DNA of 64,000 bases from Cyanophora paradoxa (lineage: Eukaryota > Glaucocystophyceae > Cyanophorales > Cyanophoraceae). The stretch lies in the NCBI GenBank assembly GCA_004431415.1, contig QPMI01000648.1, positions 1-64,000 of the forward strand, in the 5' to 3' direction. This document shows positions 45,601-55,500 of this stretch, one piece after another. The translations under genes were made by a program, and so were the position numbers. Positions within the stretch are counted from its first letter, which is position 1; each line of letters opens with the position of its first letter. The notes below the pieces were generated by a model. The model was not told where the DNA came from. It worked only from the letters and a program-made list of their open reading frames with translations, and did no database searches.

Positions 45601-48015
45601 GCGTGCATGCGGAGGGCCGGGGCCGGGTGGGGGCGCGCCTGGAGCTGGAGGTAGGCGAGGTCGGGAACTCGCCGATCGCGTGGCGGTACATCGCCTCCGC
45701 CTTCTGCTCCGCCGGCCGCGGCCGCGGACGATAAGATAAGGAGGGGGTTCGAAGGGGGAGCGAGGGGCGCGGGACGCGGCGGACGGCGACGGCGGGCTGG
45801 GACGAGTCGCGGAGGAGGAGGACGCGGACGGCGAGCTCGGCGTCGAAGTGGGTCTTGAGGTCCAGCTTGTCCACCTCCTCCACCCGCGACATCTTCTCCG
45901 CCTTCGAGAGCGGAGGGTGAGGGGCTCGCGCGCGCGCTTGGGTCGGGCGGGCGCGGGCGCGCCTGCCAGTAGCGGAACCAGACGAGGGCGAGGCCGCAGG
46001 CGAAGGCGAAGCCGGCGAAGGCGAGGGCGACGGCCGAGCCGAGGGCGCGGCTCGACTCGCCGGGGCGCCCCACCGAGGCCAGCACGCACGACGCCAGCGC
46101 CAGGCACGACGCCGACGCCAGGAAGCCGCCCCGCTGCGCATGCGCCCCGGCGGTTAGGCTGGGGGCGGGGGGGGGGGGGGGGGGGGGGGGGAGGTGGAGG
46201 TGCGGGTGAGGGAGGTGCCGGAGGGGGGGGGGGGGGGGGGGGCATGGCCAGCACGCACGACGTAGTTCATGATGGGCTTGTAGGACGGGAGGAAGGAGAA
46301 GTGGAGGTAGAGGGGGAACGCGGTGCACGCGAGCGAGACGAGGCACGCGATGAGGTCCGTGGAGGGTACGACGATCGTCGCCGCCACCATCGCGATGCGC
46401 GCCAGCGCGTACGCCGCGTGGAACCTGCACCGGCACTCTCGATCCCGCGAGGACGGCAACGGGCCCGGCCCGAGCTCGAGGCGCACCGGCCGTGCGGGCG
46501 GGACTCGTAGTCCGGGCAGCTGACGTGGTTGTGGCGGAACAGGAAGAAGTAGAGGGTGGAGAAGAGGATGAAGAAGCCCAGGACGGCGCCCGAGATCGCC
46601 GCGTACAGGGTCTGCGCCCGCCCGCCCCGCTCGGACAGGACCGAACTGGGCCGCGCGCAGGCAAAGGGACGCCGGGCGCGCCCACTGGAGGTTGAGGCAG
46701 ACGAAGAGCGGCGGCGAGGCGGGGTCCGTGGGGAGCGCCGGCCGCAGGTCGTCCTGCCGGCCTCGCGTGAGTCGCGGGCGCCTCACGCATGCCGGGCCGC
46801 GCACCTGCCCGCAGGCGAAGACGCTCGCGAAGAGCTGCGAGGGCGTCAGAGGCAGGCTGCCGGGGCGCCGACGGGGCCGGCCGGGGGTGGCGCGTCGACG
46901 CGCCTTCAGGTAGGGCGTGAAGAGGCCGAAGAGAAGCGCCTGCGGGGCGGCGGTGGAAGGGTCCGCCTTAGGGCCGGCGCGAGCGGGCTTCGGGAAAGCG
47001 CAGAAAGCGGTACCCGTGCAGCCATGGACATGTAGACCTGGACGCTACGACCCTTGCCCTTCTGCGCGTCGGTTCGCGAGAGCCCGAGTCAAGCGAGACC
47101 GCGCGCGATCGCGAGGGCCTCCGGTGACTCAGGTGGCGAGCTGGCCGCACCGACTGCCTCAGGGCGTAGTACCCGAAAGCCAGGATGGCGTAGAGGGTGG
47201 CCGTAAAGTAGACCCAGAACGTTTTCTGCGGCGTGCGCGTGAGGCGGAGCATTCGCGATCGGCGCGGCGCGGGCGCGGAACACCGCACCGTGAAGGCATC
47301 CCAGCTGTGCTGCGTGAAAAGGATGTGCAGGTCCAGCCACTGAAGCAGCGGCCGCGTGACTCCCGCGTCGAAGCCTGCGGCCGCCGGCCGGGCCGGGCCG
47401 CACACAGATTAGTCAATTGCAACCGGCCGCGGTCGACGTCGCCGGCCCCGGCTGCAAGCCAAACGCACCCGAGAACCTTCCTATGACCAGCGCGAGCAAT
47501 TGGAGCCCGTCCACGATCGACCAGACGACCGCCAATATTTGCTCTGGCCACGGGGGCCCCGAACCCGAGTCAGCTCGGGTCCGGCCCGCGGCGGGGCGAT
47601 GGGCCCACCTCGCCTGTTGTTGTACTTCTTCGTTGTTATCTCGGTCTGCGTGCGAAAGCAAGCGATGATCATGAGATCGAAAGCAACCCACGCGCGCGTA
47701 GCAGGCCGCGGCAGCGGACCAGTGCGACTTGAACCGCAAACATCGACCGCCATAGCTGGTTCAAGTTTCAGTGAGCTAGGAGAGCATGCGCAGAGATTAT
47801 AAATTGCGCGTCGAGGGCGCACCCGATCCTCATTCTGTGCGCCAGCGCGGGTTATGATCAGCTATGGGTTCGCAAACGGAGAAGCACAAGACTATAGCTA
47901 GTACTGCAGGGCCAGTGCAGGCGCGAGGCCTAGGAAAAGATAGTCAATATGGTACAAGACGCACCTTGCCGACTGCTCCATCCTCGGCTATCCGCTTCGT
48001 CTCCATGTGCGGACC
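39680..48015 (-). repeat. Right arm of giant inverted duplication
   Basis: Reverse-complement partner of 28210-36545. Beyond 48015 the two flanks share nothing obvious, so the outer boundary sits just upstream of the start codons. The arm-to-arm spacer is about 3.1 kb, from 36546 to 39679. Confidence 0.9.
39803..48006 (-). CDS. PAS-less Tmc-like multi-pass membrane protein, arm B
   Basis: Paralogue of the arm A gene on the opposite strand, convergent with it. Start ATG 48006 (METKRIAEDGAVGK), stop 39805-39803 after FVGIGKEEDE (one Glu fewer than arm A). The same membrane segments and TPR-like and acidic linker regions are present. Differences cluster: the arm B exon near 43590-43540 reads FQGINLAGIREL and is followed by a 51-nt intron (43533-43483) that arm A lacks. 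The segment encoding TDLVVEIMQETTPDLLITG (about 40630-40560) replaces arm A's GDLLIELLLETAPDLLLTG. Intronic C runs near 46165-46240 are longer than in arm A. The reading frame appears open through all exons I could pair, so both copies could be functional. Family assignment as for arm A. Confidence 0.67.
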
Positions 48016-48713
48016 CTATCCGCTTCCTCCGGCTCTATCCTCTCTTGGCGGGCGCGCGGGTGCCGAGGGGCCCGGCTCTTCTGCGGCCAAGTGTGGCAGC
48101 GGCACCTGCACCCGTCCTGTAGGTGTGAGGAGTTGCAGCATATGTACGCGATCTTCGGAAAGCGTACCGGTACTGCCGCTCCTGTGCCAGGAAGCACGTC
48201 GTCAGTGCTGCTTGCGGCAGCGTACGCGTCCAGCCAGCAGCCCGCTGCCAACTGCAACTGCAATCTCAAGGGTGTGCAATCTTCTAAGAGACTAGTTGCT
48301 CGTCGGGCCGAGTCGGCCCGCGGCGGAGTCTGTTTCGGGATCCCACGCGCTCCGGTCCGGAACTTTGAAACTTGATATGCCAAACCAGCTGCAGCCTGCA
48401 GCACTGCCGCACTGCGGCAGTCTCTCAGAGTCTAGATCTGGCAGCGGATAACGTAGTACCGGTATCCCGCCGAAATAATAATCCCGGATATCGATCGAAA
48501 TCCAGCTTAATTGTGCCGATCGAAGCTTGCGAACGGTGGGGAACTTACTAAGTTAAGCAGCGGTAAGCTTAAGCTTGGCACGGCGGCCCGTCGCCGGGCC
48601 GTCGGCGGGGGGAAGAGCTTCGAATTCAGGGGGTATAAAGTCTTAAACGACAACAAGAACTGGCCAAGCCGCCTAGGCCTGCCATTTCGAATTCCAGGAC
48701 ATTTCCGAAATTT
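48007..48713. other. Intergenic upstream of arm B gene, no gene recognised
   Basis: Presumably holds the promoter and leader of the arm B gene at its left end. The remainder has short shadow ORFs only. The CAGCTGCAGCCTGCAGCA motif near 48388 recalls CAGCTGCAGCCTGCAGGC near 37953. Confidence 0.4.
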
Positions 48714-48813
48714 TCAAGCGAAGCCTCTTTCTCAGACCCGGTCACCGACGACCCTAATTCCGTTCAAGCGAAGCCTCTTTCTCAGACCCGGTCACCGACG
48801 ACCCTAATTCCGC
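48714..48813 (+). repeat. Two 50-bp tandem units
   Basis: The unit beginning TCAAGCGAAGCCTCTTTCTC occurs at 48714-48763 and 48764-48813, followed by a diverged third start (CTCGGATTCG). It is the counterpart of the AGGCGAAGCCTCTTTCTCAA segment in the left-end array (1446-1545, 2239). It therefore marks the tail of a repeat copy continued at 50103 after the retroposon insertion. Confidence 0.8.
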
Positions 48814-48901
48814 TCGGATTCGAACCCGAACTTTTTCATCTCCCCTGTAAATAATTTCCCTGTCCAGCCTCCTCATGAAAAATTAATAATTTTTCCTCGA
48901 C

Positions 48902-50102
48902 ACGGACGTGACGCTTTTTTTTTTTGAGAGACTACGGTGGGGCGAACCCCCCGTAGGTAGTGATATTAAAGACAACAAAGCAATCACAAATCAAAGATAC
49001 AGTAAACTAGCACAAAATATATACAGAATCAAGAGGGAGCACGAGAAGGGACACGATCAAAAGAACGCAAAAGATAAGGAGAACGAGCACGAGGAGAAGG
49101 AGTAGAAGAGCTCAAGGGCGTCGACACAGAAGTACTAGTCACACTAGAACGACGAGGAGCACGGGGACGCAGCAAATAAGGAGAACGAGCACGAGGAACT
49201 ACAGTCGAAGACAAAGATCTAATCAATGAATTCGCACACACCGAGACAATACGGCTAATGATAGAACTGAGGTGTCCGTAAAGTGTCAAGTCGAAAGATG
49301 AGCCTACTGGTTACGCCGGGTAGGGAACCTATCAGCCATCGGACAGGGTGGAGCTAGTCAAGGAGACGTAAACTAAAGCAAAGCTAACCCAGAGCAGAGA
49401 GCTACTACCTATACATCTAGCCTAGCTTAGGACTAGGCTACAGAGAGGACTACCCAGGGGTCTACGAGTGCTGCCTGCTAGTGCTGCCTGCCTAGGGACC
49501 GTCGGGACGTCCGGAGCTCGCGGGCTGTTCTACTGTACGGTAGGAAAGCCAGGACGGACCCGCGGTCTAATCTGCCTACTCTCGACGCGGCCGCGACTAC
49601 AGCTAGCGCGGCGGGCTCCGCGTCGAGGGGGCCGCTCGCCCGAAGCGCGGGTGGAAGCACGTCGGCGTAGAGGGGCCGAGGGGAATGAGGCGAGGGGGGA
49701 CGTTGCGGGGAAGAAGTGGGGCGGGACGGAGAAGGTCGGCGCCGGCCGTGGCGGGGAGGGGGAGGGTCGGATTTCTCGGTCAGCAGGGCTTCCAGCCTCG
49801 AACCAGCCGCCGCACCCCCGCCGCGGGCAATTGCGAGCCCCCTCCGCGGCGGTCCTTCAACCCACGGTCCTGGCACGATGGCCGGGGTATCTGGTGGGTG
49901 CAACGACCAGCCGAAGCCTTCCGCCAAGCCTTCCGGTCCATCGTTCCCTCCCTGTCGAGGCGCGAGGAGCGTTGGCGAGGTCGTGAGTGGGAGGCAGGGC
50001 CAAGAGAGCGAGCAGGAGGGCAGAACGGGAGAGGGAAGTCGAAGACAAAGATCTAGACGAAGACGACAAGACAGAGCTAACAGCAGAACGGACGTGACGC
50101 TT
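48902..50102 (-). mobile_element. Retroposon inserted in repeat copy, 15-bp TSD
   Basis: The 15-mer ACGGACGTGACGCTT occurs at 48902-48916 and 50088-50102. The insert (48917-50087) has a T run at its left (3' A tail on minus) and the same CTACGG...CCGTAG stem-loop as the element at 9689-10193. Its minus strand carries the related peptide VPRARSPYLLRPRAPRRSSV. It is truncated at the 5' end relative to the 9689 copy but has about 830 bp more inside. That extra part is bounded by a 19-bp direct repeat (AGTCGAAGACAAAGATCTA at 49203-49221 and 50037-50055). Confidence 0.8.
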
Positions 50103-51336
50103 CCCCCATCACACACAAATGACTCAGCTACCCTAACCCCCACAAACCTCTCTAAATTCATTTTTAGCGTCGTGACTCCCCTAAGACGACCGCTCGCCCG
50201 TGGGCGTCGCGCGAAAATCGAATTTCCCTCTGGATCAATTCCGGTACTTGAGCTCCGACAAACGCAGTCCGGGTCAGAAGGTGGGACCCGGTCCCGCCCG
50301 GTCCCGCGACGAAATCGCGCCAGGGGCGCCCCAGAACGATACAGAATGACGGGCGAGGGCGAGCGCATCGCCGCAAGCTCGATTTCGGGCGCCCTCGACA
50401 CTCCAGTGCGAAGAGTCGGCCGAAAATTTGATCCGGCCGGTCCGGCCCGGTCCCGCGACGCGCGTGATCGATGCGTACTGGCGCGCATAGACATAGCAGG
50501 ACCTGCGCACTCCAGCGATCCGCTTTTCGAACCCGGAGAAGCGCAGGAAGGTACCCGACGGCAAATATCTGATCCTGAACAGGCCCGGACATCTTTCCGC
50601 GCGCCCGCGCCGCGGCGCATGCGCGGAACAATATGATAAGCATTTCAGATGTAGACAAAGCCTTCCGCACGCATTGCAGATGTGCCGGGCCGCGAGGACC
50701 CAGCCGACGCCGAAAATTCGATCCTGGACGGACCTGCACAGCTTTCCGCGCGCCCTCGCATCCACACGCATGCGCATCGCTACAATATTCATCTAAGATC
50801 TTTTAAAAGCCTTTCGCAAGCTCTGCGGACGCGACAGGGCGCGGCAATCCAGCCGACGCAAAAATTCGATCCTGGCCACGCCTGCACATCTTTCCGCGCG
50901 CCCTCGCCTCCGCAGCCCTCCACATCGATGCTATATGCATTCGAGATCCTGTTTAAGCGATTCGCAAGCTCTGCGCATGCGCCTGACCGCGAGAACCTCG
51001 CGATCGCCCCTCCGGATCCCGGGCCTCGCTCCCAACAATATTATATAATTATAATTAATCTCCTCTCAATTTGCTCCACCAGTTAAAAGCCAGTCCAACG
51101 GTCTCCAACCCCTCCCCTAATCATATATTCCCTTTATTTCCTCAGTACATTAATATTCGTCTCTCGTAGCTGGACTGGCCCATGGCCACTGGGCCGGGCC
51201 AGTACTACTGGCGCTGCAGCTGGCCGCCAGCTTCCGGGGCCAGCGCTGTTCATGATCACGATCGGCCCGGCCGCTGGCCGGTGCGCTAGGCCTACTGTGA
51301 CAGCCGCGAGGGCGTCCGAGGCCGGATCTTGTCCGC
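50103..51336 (+). repeat. Seventh copy of the left-end composite repeat
   Basis: The head (CACAAACCTCTCTAAATTC at about 50138), the 150-190 bp subrepeats and the tail (ACTGTGACAGCCGCGAGGGCGTCC near 51294) align with the 1-8386 array. The hairpin segment is deleted (GCGTCCGAGGCCGGATCTTG). Its natural left neighbour is 48714-48901, from which it is separated by the retroposon. No protein-coding potential is accepted here. Confidence 0.8.
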
Positions 51337-51737
51337 AACTTGCATGGCCTATTTTTTTTAAATCTACGGTGGGCGTACCCACTCGTAGTACACAACGAGG
51401 ATACAAGTCACAGTACTGTAGGAATGCTTAAATTGCCGCGTAGTTAAATTGCCGAATTCGACCAAAACCGGAATTGCCGTGACGATAAATTGCCGAAACT
51501 TTGGATTTCTTCTATGGCGCCATACAAAAGCGGCCATTTAGCCCTACCCCCTGAGAATTGCCGTGGCTTAAAATTGCCGAATCCGGCCTCTCGGCAATAA
51601 ACGGCAATTTAAAACATCGGCTAAAAATGCATTCCTACAGTATCGGGAACCACGAGGGTTCGAAGTACAACGAAGCGGAAACAGCAGGAGCCGAACCCGG
51701 AAATCCGGGAAGTCGTAGCACGAACTTGCATGGCCTA
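51337..51737 (-). mobile_element. Short retroposon with 15-bp TSD, holding a MITE
   Basis: The 15-mer AACTTGCATGGCCTA flanks the insert (51337-51351 and 51723-51737). The left edge is a T run (3' A tail on minus) next to a stem-loop, CTACG..GTGGG and its complement, with base changes that preserve pairing relative to the 9689 and 48917 elements. After removing the internal MITE the element is about 145 bp, SINE-sized, with a B-box-like GGGTTCGGCTCC on the minus strand. Insertion order is clear: this element landed first, the MITE second. Confidence 0.75.
51416..51640. mobile_element. 225-bp MITE with TA duplication
   Basis: Terminal inverted repeats CTGTAGGAATGC (51416) and GCATTCCTACAG (ending 51640) are exact complements and are flanked on both sides by TA, as in Tc1/mariner-type insertions. 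The interior has many AATTGCCG or CGGCAATT subterminal motifs facing inward from both ends and no ORF. A mobilising transposase is not in the window. Confidence 0.85.
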
Positions 51738-52500
51738 GGACTTAAATTTGAATTAAATACCCCTATTTAATTTACATTAAAATTATCTTAAATCTCCAAG
51801 ACTCAATTAAATATTTGTTTTCGTGGTACGCGGTCGCTTCCCATTGGTCTGGATTTGTCAAGCTGCAGCTAGCGCTGTTGGTTGGCCCAGCTAGAGCCTG
51901 TACCCCCAAGCGTGAAAGAGGCTTTCACGCACCCAGCAGCCTGGCAGCAGGGCGCGGCGCAGCAGGCTTCCAGGCTAAGCAGCCGAGCGCAGGCAGCTTT
52001 AGGGCTGCAGCAGGGTAGCGTGCTGCTGTCACGGACCCACGGTATGACTAGCCCGTGAGCTCGCCGAGCTCGTAGCTGCCGAGCAGAGATTACATTGTTA
52101 CCTCCGGCCTGTTCGGAGCAGTCTGGTCCAACCTCAGCTCAGGTCCAGGTGGATATATCCAGCGGCTGAGCTTCTCCCGGAGCAGCTACCTTTCCGCCTG
52201 CAGAGCGCACCGCGCGTGAGCACCCGCAGGCGAATGCTTCCAACCGCACCTGTTACCGGTGCGAACTGCCGCCGTCTAGCACTCGTCAAATGAGGCAGCG
52301 CCGTCGATGGCCCTGACCGCCGGGCTGCGCCCGCTTGCCCTGCTCCTTCCTCAGGCTTCCTGACCCTCTGAACGCGTGTCCCGTTCCTTTCGCAGGCCCC
52401 TCGGAACGCAGCGTGCCCCACGGGCAGCCGTAGCTAGGCAAGGTCTTCCGGGCGCTGTGCTGCCGGCCCCGCGGGCGGCGCGCGGCGCGGCGTTGGCACC
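51738..52500. other. Leader region upstream of PAS/Tmc gene
   Basis: No separate gene seen. AT-rich at 51740-51820, then GC-rich. A hairpin GTGAAAGAG..CTTTCAC lies near 51911-51930. The promoter and 5' leader of the gene starting at 52501 must lie here. Confidence 0.4.
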
Positions 52501-55500
52501 ATGGGCATCGAGCAGAAGAAGACGATCAGCAGCTTCAGCATGGGCTCCAAGTCGATGGCCGTCAAGCGGCCGGCCTCGTCCATCGGCGGGGCGAGCTCCT
52601 CGGGCGGCGGCTCGGGGGACTTCTTCGGCAAGCTGGGGCGCGACGGGAAGGACACGTCGCTCTCGCAGAAGCAGCTGGAGGACAGCATCTTCTCCGTGCT
52701 CTACGTGATGCGCGGCAAGAGCGAGCAGCACCGCCGCGTCGTCATCCTCTCCCTCCTCATCGACTTCGCCCAGCTCCTCGCCTTCCCCCTCGACCAGCGC
52801 TTCGTGCGGCCCGGCCCGCCCCGCCTCGCCCCGCCCCGCTGACGGGCGGGCGGCCCCGCCCCCGCAGAACTGGGTGTGGCCCCCCGGCGCCTCAAACTTG
52901 ATCAGCGTGTTCGCCTCCATTGTGCCCTACAACTTTCTTGAATACAGGCGCGCCCTGCCGCCCCGCCCCGCCCCGCCCCGCCCCGCCCCGCCCTGCCCCA
53001 GCTTGACGCCCGCGCCCGCCCGCAGCCCTTACTCAGTCTTCGCTTACGTGTTCGGTCCGCCCGCCACGCAGTCCGGCCCCTAATCTTTCGTCTCTCGTCT
53101 GACGCCCTCCCTCCCCGCAGCCGCCACGACACTGCTAGTCGTGCTTTCGTTCGCGGACGCGATATGGGCGCGTACCCGTCCTTCCTCCTCCACCACCTCC
53201 GCGCTGACGCCTCCTACCCCCCGCAGGTCCTCAACAACTTTCGGAAGAATCAGTGCGTTCGCGTAACCCCCTGCTTGCTGCCCTCCCTCCTGCACGCCGC
53301 TTGACCCCCTTCGCTCCTCCTGCCAGCTTTCCGTTCATGTGGCCAAGTGCGCCCACCGCGGATCTCCCGCACATCCCTGAGCTCTTCCCCTAACCACGTA
53401 CCCCCGCAGTCAAGGTGCTGAAGGTGGTCGTGGCACTGTTCTTCAAATCGCTGTACCTCTCCACCATCTCGATCCTCCTACGAGCCCTCGACTGCAACTA
53501 CTCCTCCCCGGTGCCCCCCCGCCCCCTCGCCCCGCCCCCTTCTCGTGCTTTAACCCCCCGGCCGCCCGATCGCGTCGCAGGCGCCGTTCGTGCTGAGGCA
53601 GTTCCCGACCTACGGCTGCTGGGGCTTTCCAAACGGCCTCCTCGCCGTCGTCGCCGTGGTGCGTTGCCCCCCCCCCCCCCCCCCCCCCCCCTTTCCCCCC
53701 GCCGCCGCTCACCCCCTCGCCCAGCTCGCGACGGCCGGCGTCATCGCGTTCGCCATCGCGCTGGCGATGATTGAGAACGAGCCGAACCCCGCCACCGAGT
53801 CCCTAGAGGCGCGTACCCCCTCCAATAGCTCCCCCACTTCTTCCGCCCCCCCCCCCCCCCCCTCCCCCGCCTCCGGCTCGCCGGGCGGGGCAGCTGAGGG
53901 ATACACTCCCGCAGGCGACGGCGTCGAGCACGGCGGCGGTCGAGTCGGTCATCGGGCGCGCCTTCCTCGCCCTCTCCGCCGTCCTCCTCCAGGTGCCCGC
54001 CCCGCCTTCAGCGGGCCGGGGCAGGGCCCTGACACCCCGCACGCCCCGCCCCGCCCCCCCGCAGAGCTACCCCTTCATGTTGGCGCTGGTCAACGGCCTC
54101 ATCAACACTTTCATCGGCTACCGCGTGCGCCGCCCCGGCCGCCGCCCCGCCCGCCCCGCCCCGTCCGAAATCGATCCCGGCTGGCGGGGGCAGATCTACC
54201 ACTTCCTGCCCTTCTACAACCTGCGCATGAACTGCGCGCGCGTCGCCATGCAGGCCGTCGTCTCGTGCGCCGCACCCCTCCCCCCCCCTCCCCCCCTCAC
54301 GCCCGCCGGCGCAGCTGGGCGTGCTTCTGCGCCTTCGCGCTGACGTTCCTGCCGGGCGTCGCCCTCGCGATCACGGTCGCCTTCGGCGTGGGCGTCCCCG
54401 CCGTCGCCGCCGCCTTCTGGCTCCTCACCCGTACCCCCCGCCCCGCCCCGCCCCGGCCCGCACCCGAGCGGCGTCTCCGCCCCTGACGCGTTCGCAGTGC
54501 GGCGGTTCTCGCGGATGTGCAACGCGCGGCTGGTGGGGGTCGACGTGGCCGGCCAGGCCGCCTACTTCGGCCGCCTCGAGTCCCCCGAGCACGTCGAGAT
54601 CGCTGTGCGCCGCCCCCGGACCGGCCCGACCGGACCGGACCGGCTCGCTTGGCTTGCCGTGCGCCTGAGGGCCGCCTTTCGCCGCAGGCGCGGTTCGTGC
54701 GGAACGCGCGGGACCCGAAGACCGACCAGATCGACGAGGAGCTCGTCGACCGCGCCGAGGCCGTCTACCAGGTGGCCCCGTACCCCCCCCACCCGCCGCT
54801 TCTCCCCCCCCCCCCGGTTCGACCCGGCCCGCCCCCCCGCCGCGCAGCACGGGATCAAGGAGTACCCGCGGAGCGCCCTGGTGTACCTCGCCTTCTCCAA
54901 CTTCGTTCGCGTCTTCCGCGACAACGCCCAGCTCGAATTCACGTGCGCGGGCCGTACCTAAACCCCCTCTCCTCTCCCTGCGCCTGACTCCCCTCCTCCT
55001 CTGCAGGTACGTGGACCGGTCGCGGCACCTGCCGCTCAGCTTCCCCCTCCGGTGCGCTTCTCTGCATGATCGATCCCGTCCTGCACCCCTGACGACGTCG
55101 TACCCCCTCCCCGCCAGGTACGCGCTGTTCTGCAAGGACCGGGAGAAGGACGCCAAGTCTAGCGCGGCGGGCGGCGAGGGCGGCATGGACCTTGTATCCT
55201 TCGTCGAGTTCCAGAGTCCGTACCCCCCTCCCCCCCCCCCCCCCCCCCCCCCTCCCTCTCTGACGGCGGGGCGCGAGCAGAGCAGCTCAAGTCGGCCAAA
55301 GAGGGCCACATCAAGGTGCCCCATGCACCACCCGATCCACCCATCCATCCACCCATCCGCCTGAGCGCCCCGCAGTGCCTGAAGTGCATCAAGACGTTCT
55401 GGACGCTGCTGCAGGACGACGCGGAGGGGGCCACGAACCGCCTCTCCGACGTCCTCCGCCTCATCGATATGTACGAGGCGCGTGCGGAAGAAGGAGGGCG

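Noticed and set aside
49478-50620. 380-codon minus-strand ORF
   Set aside because: It runs from the composite repeat straight into the retroposon across the TSD, so it is a chance fusion of two repeats.
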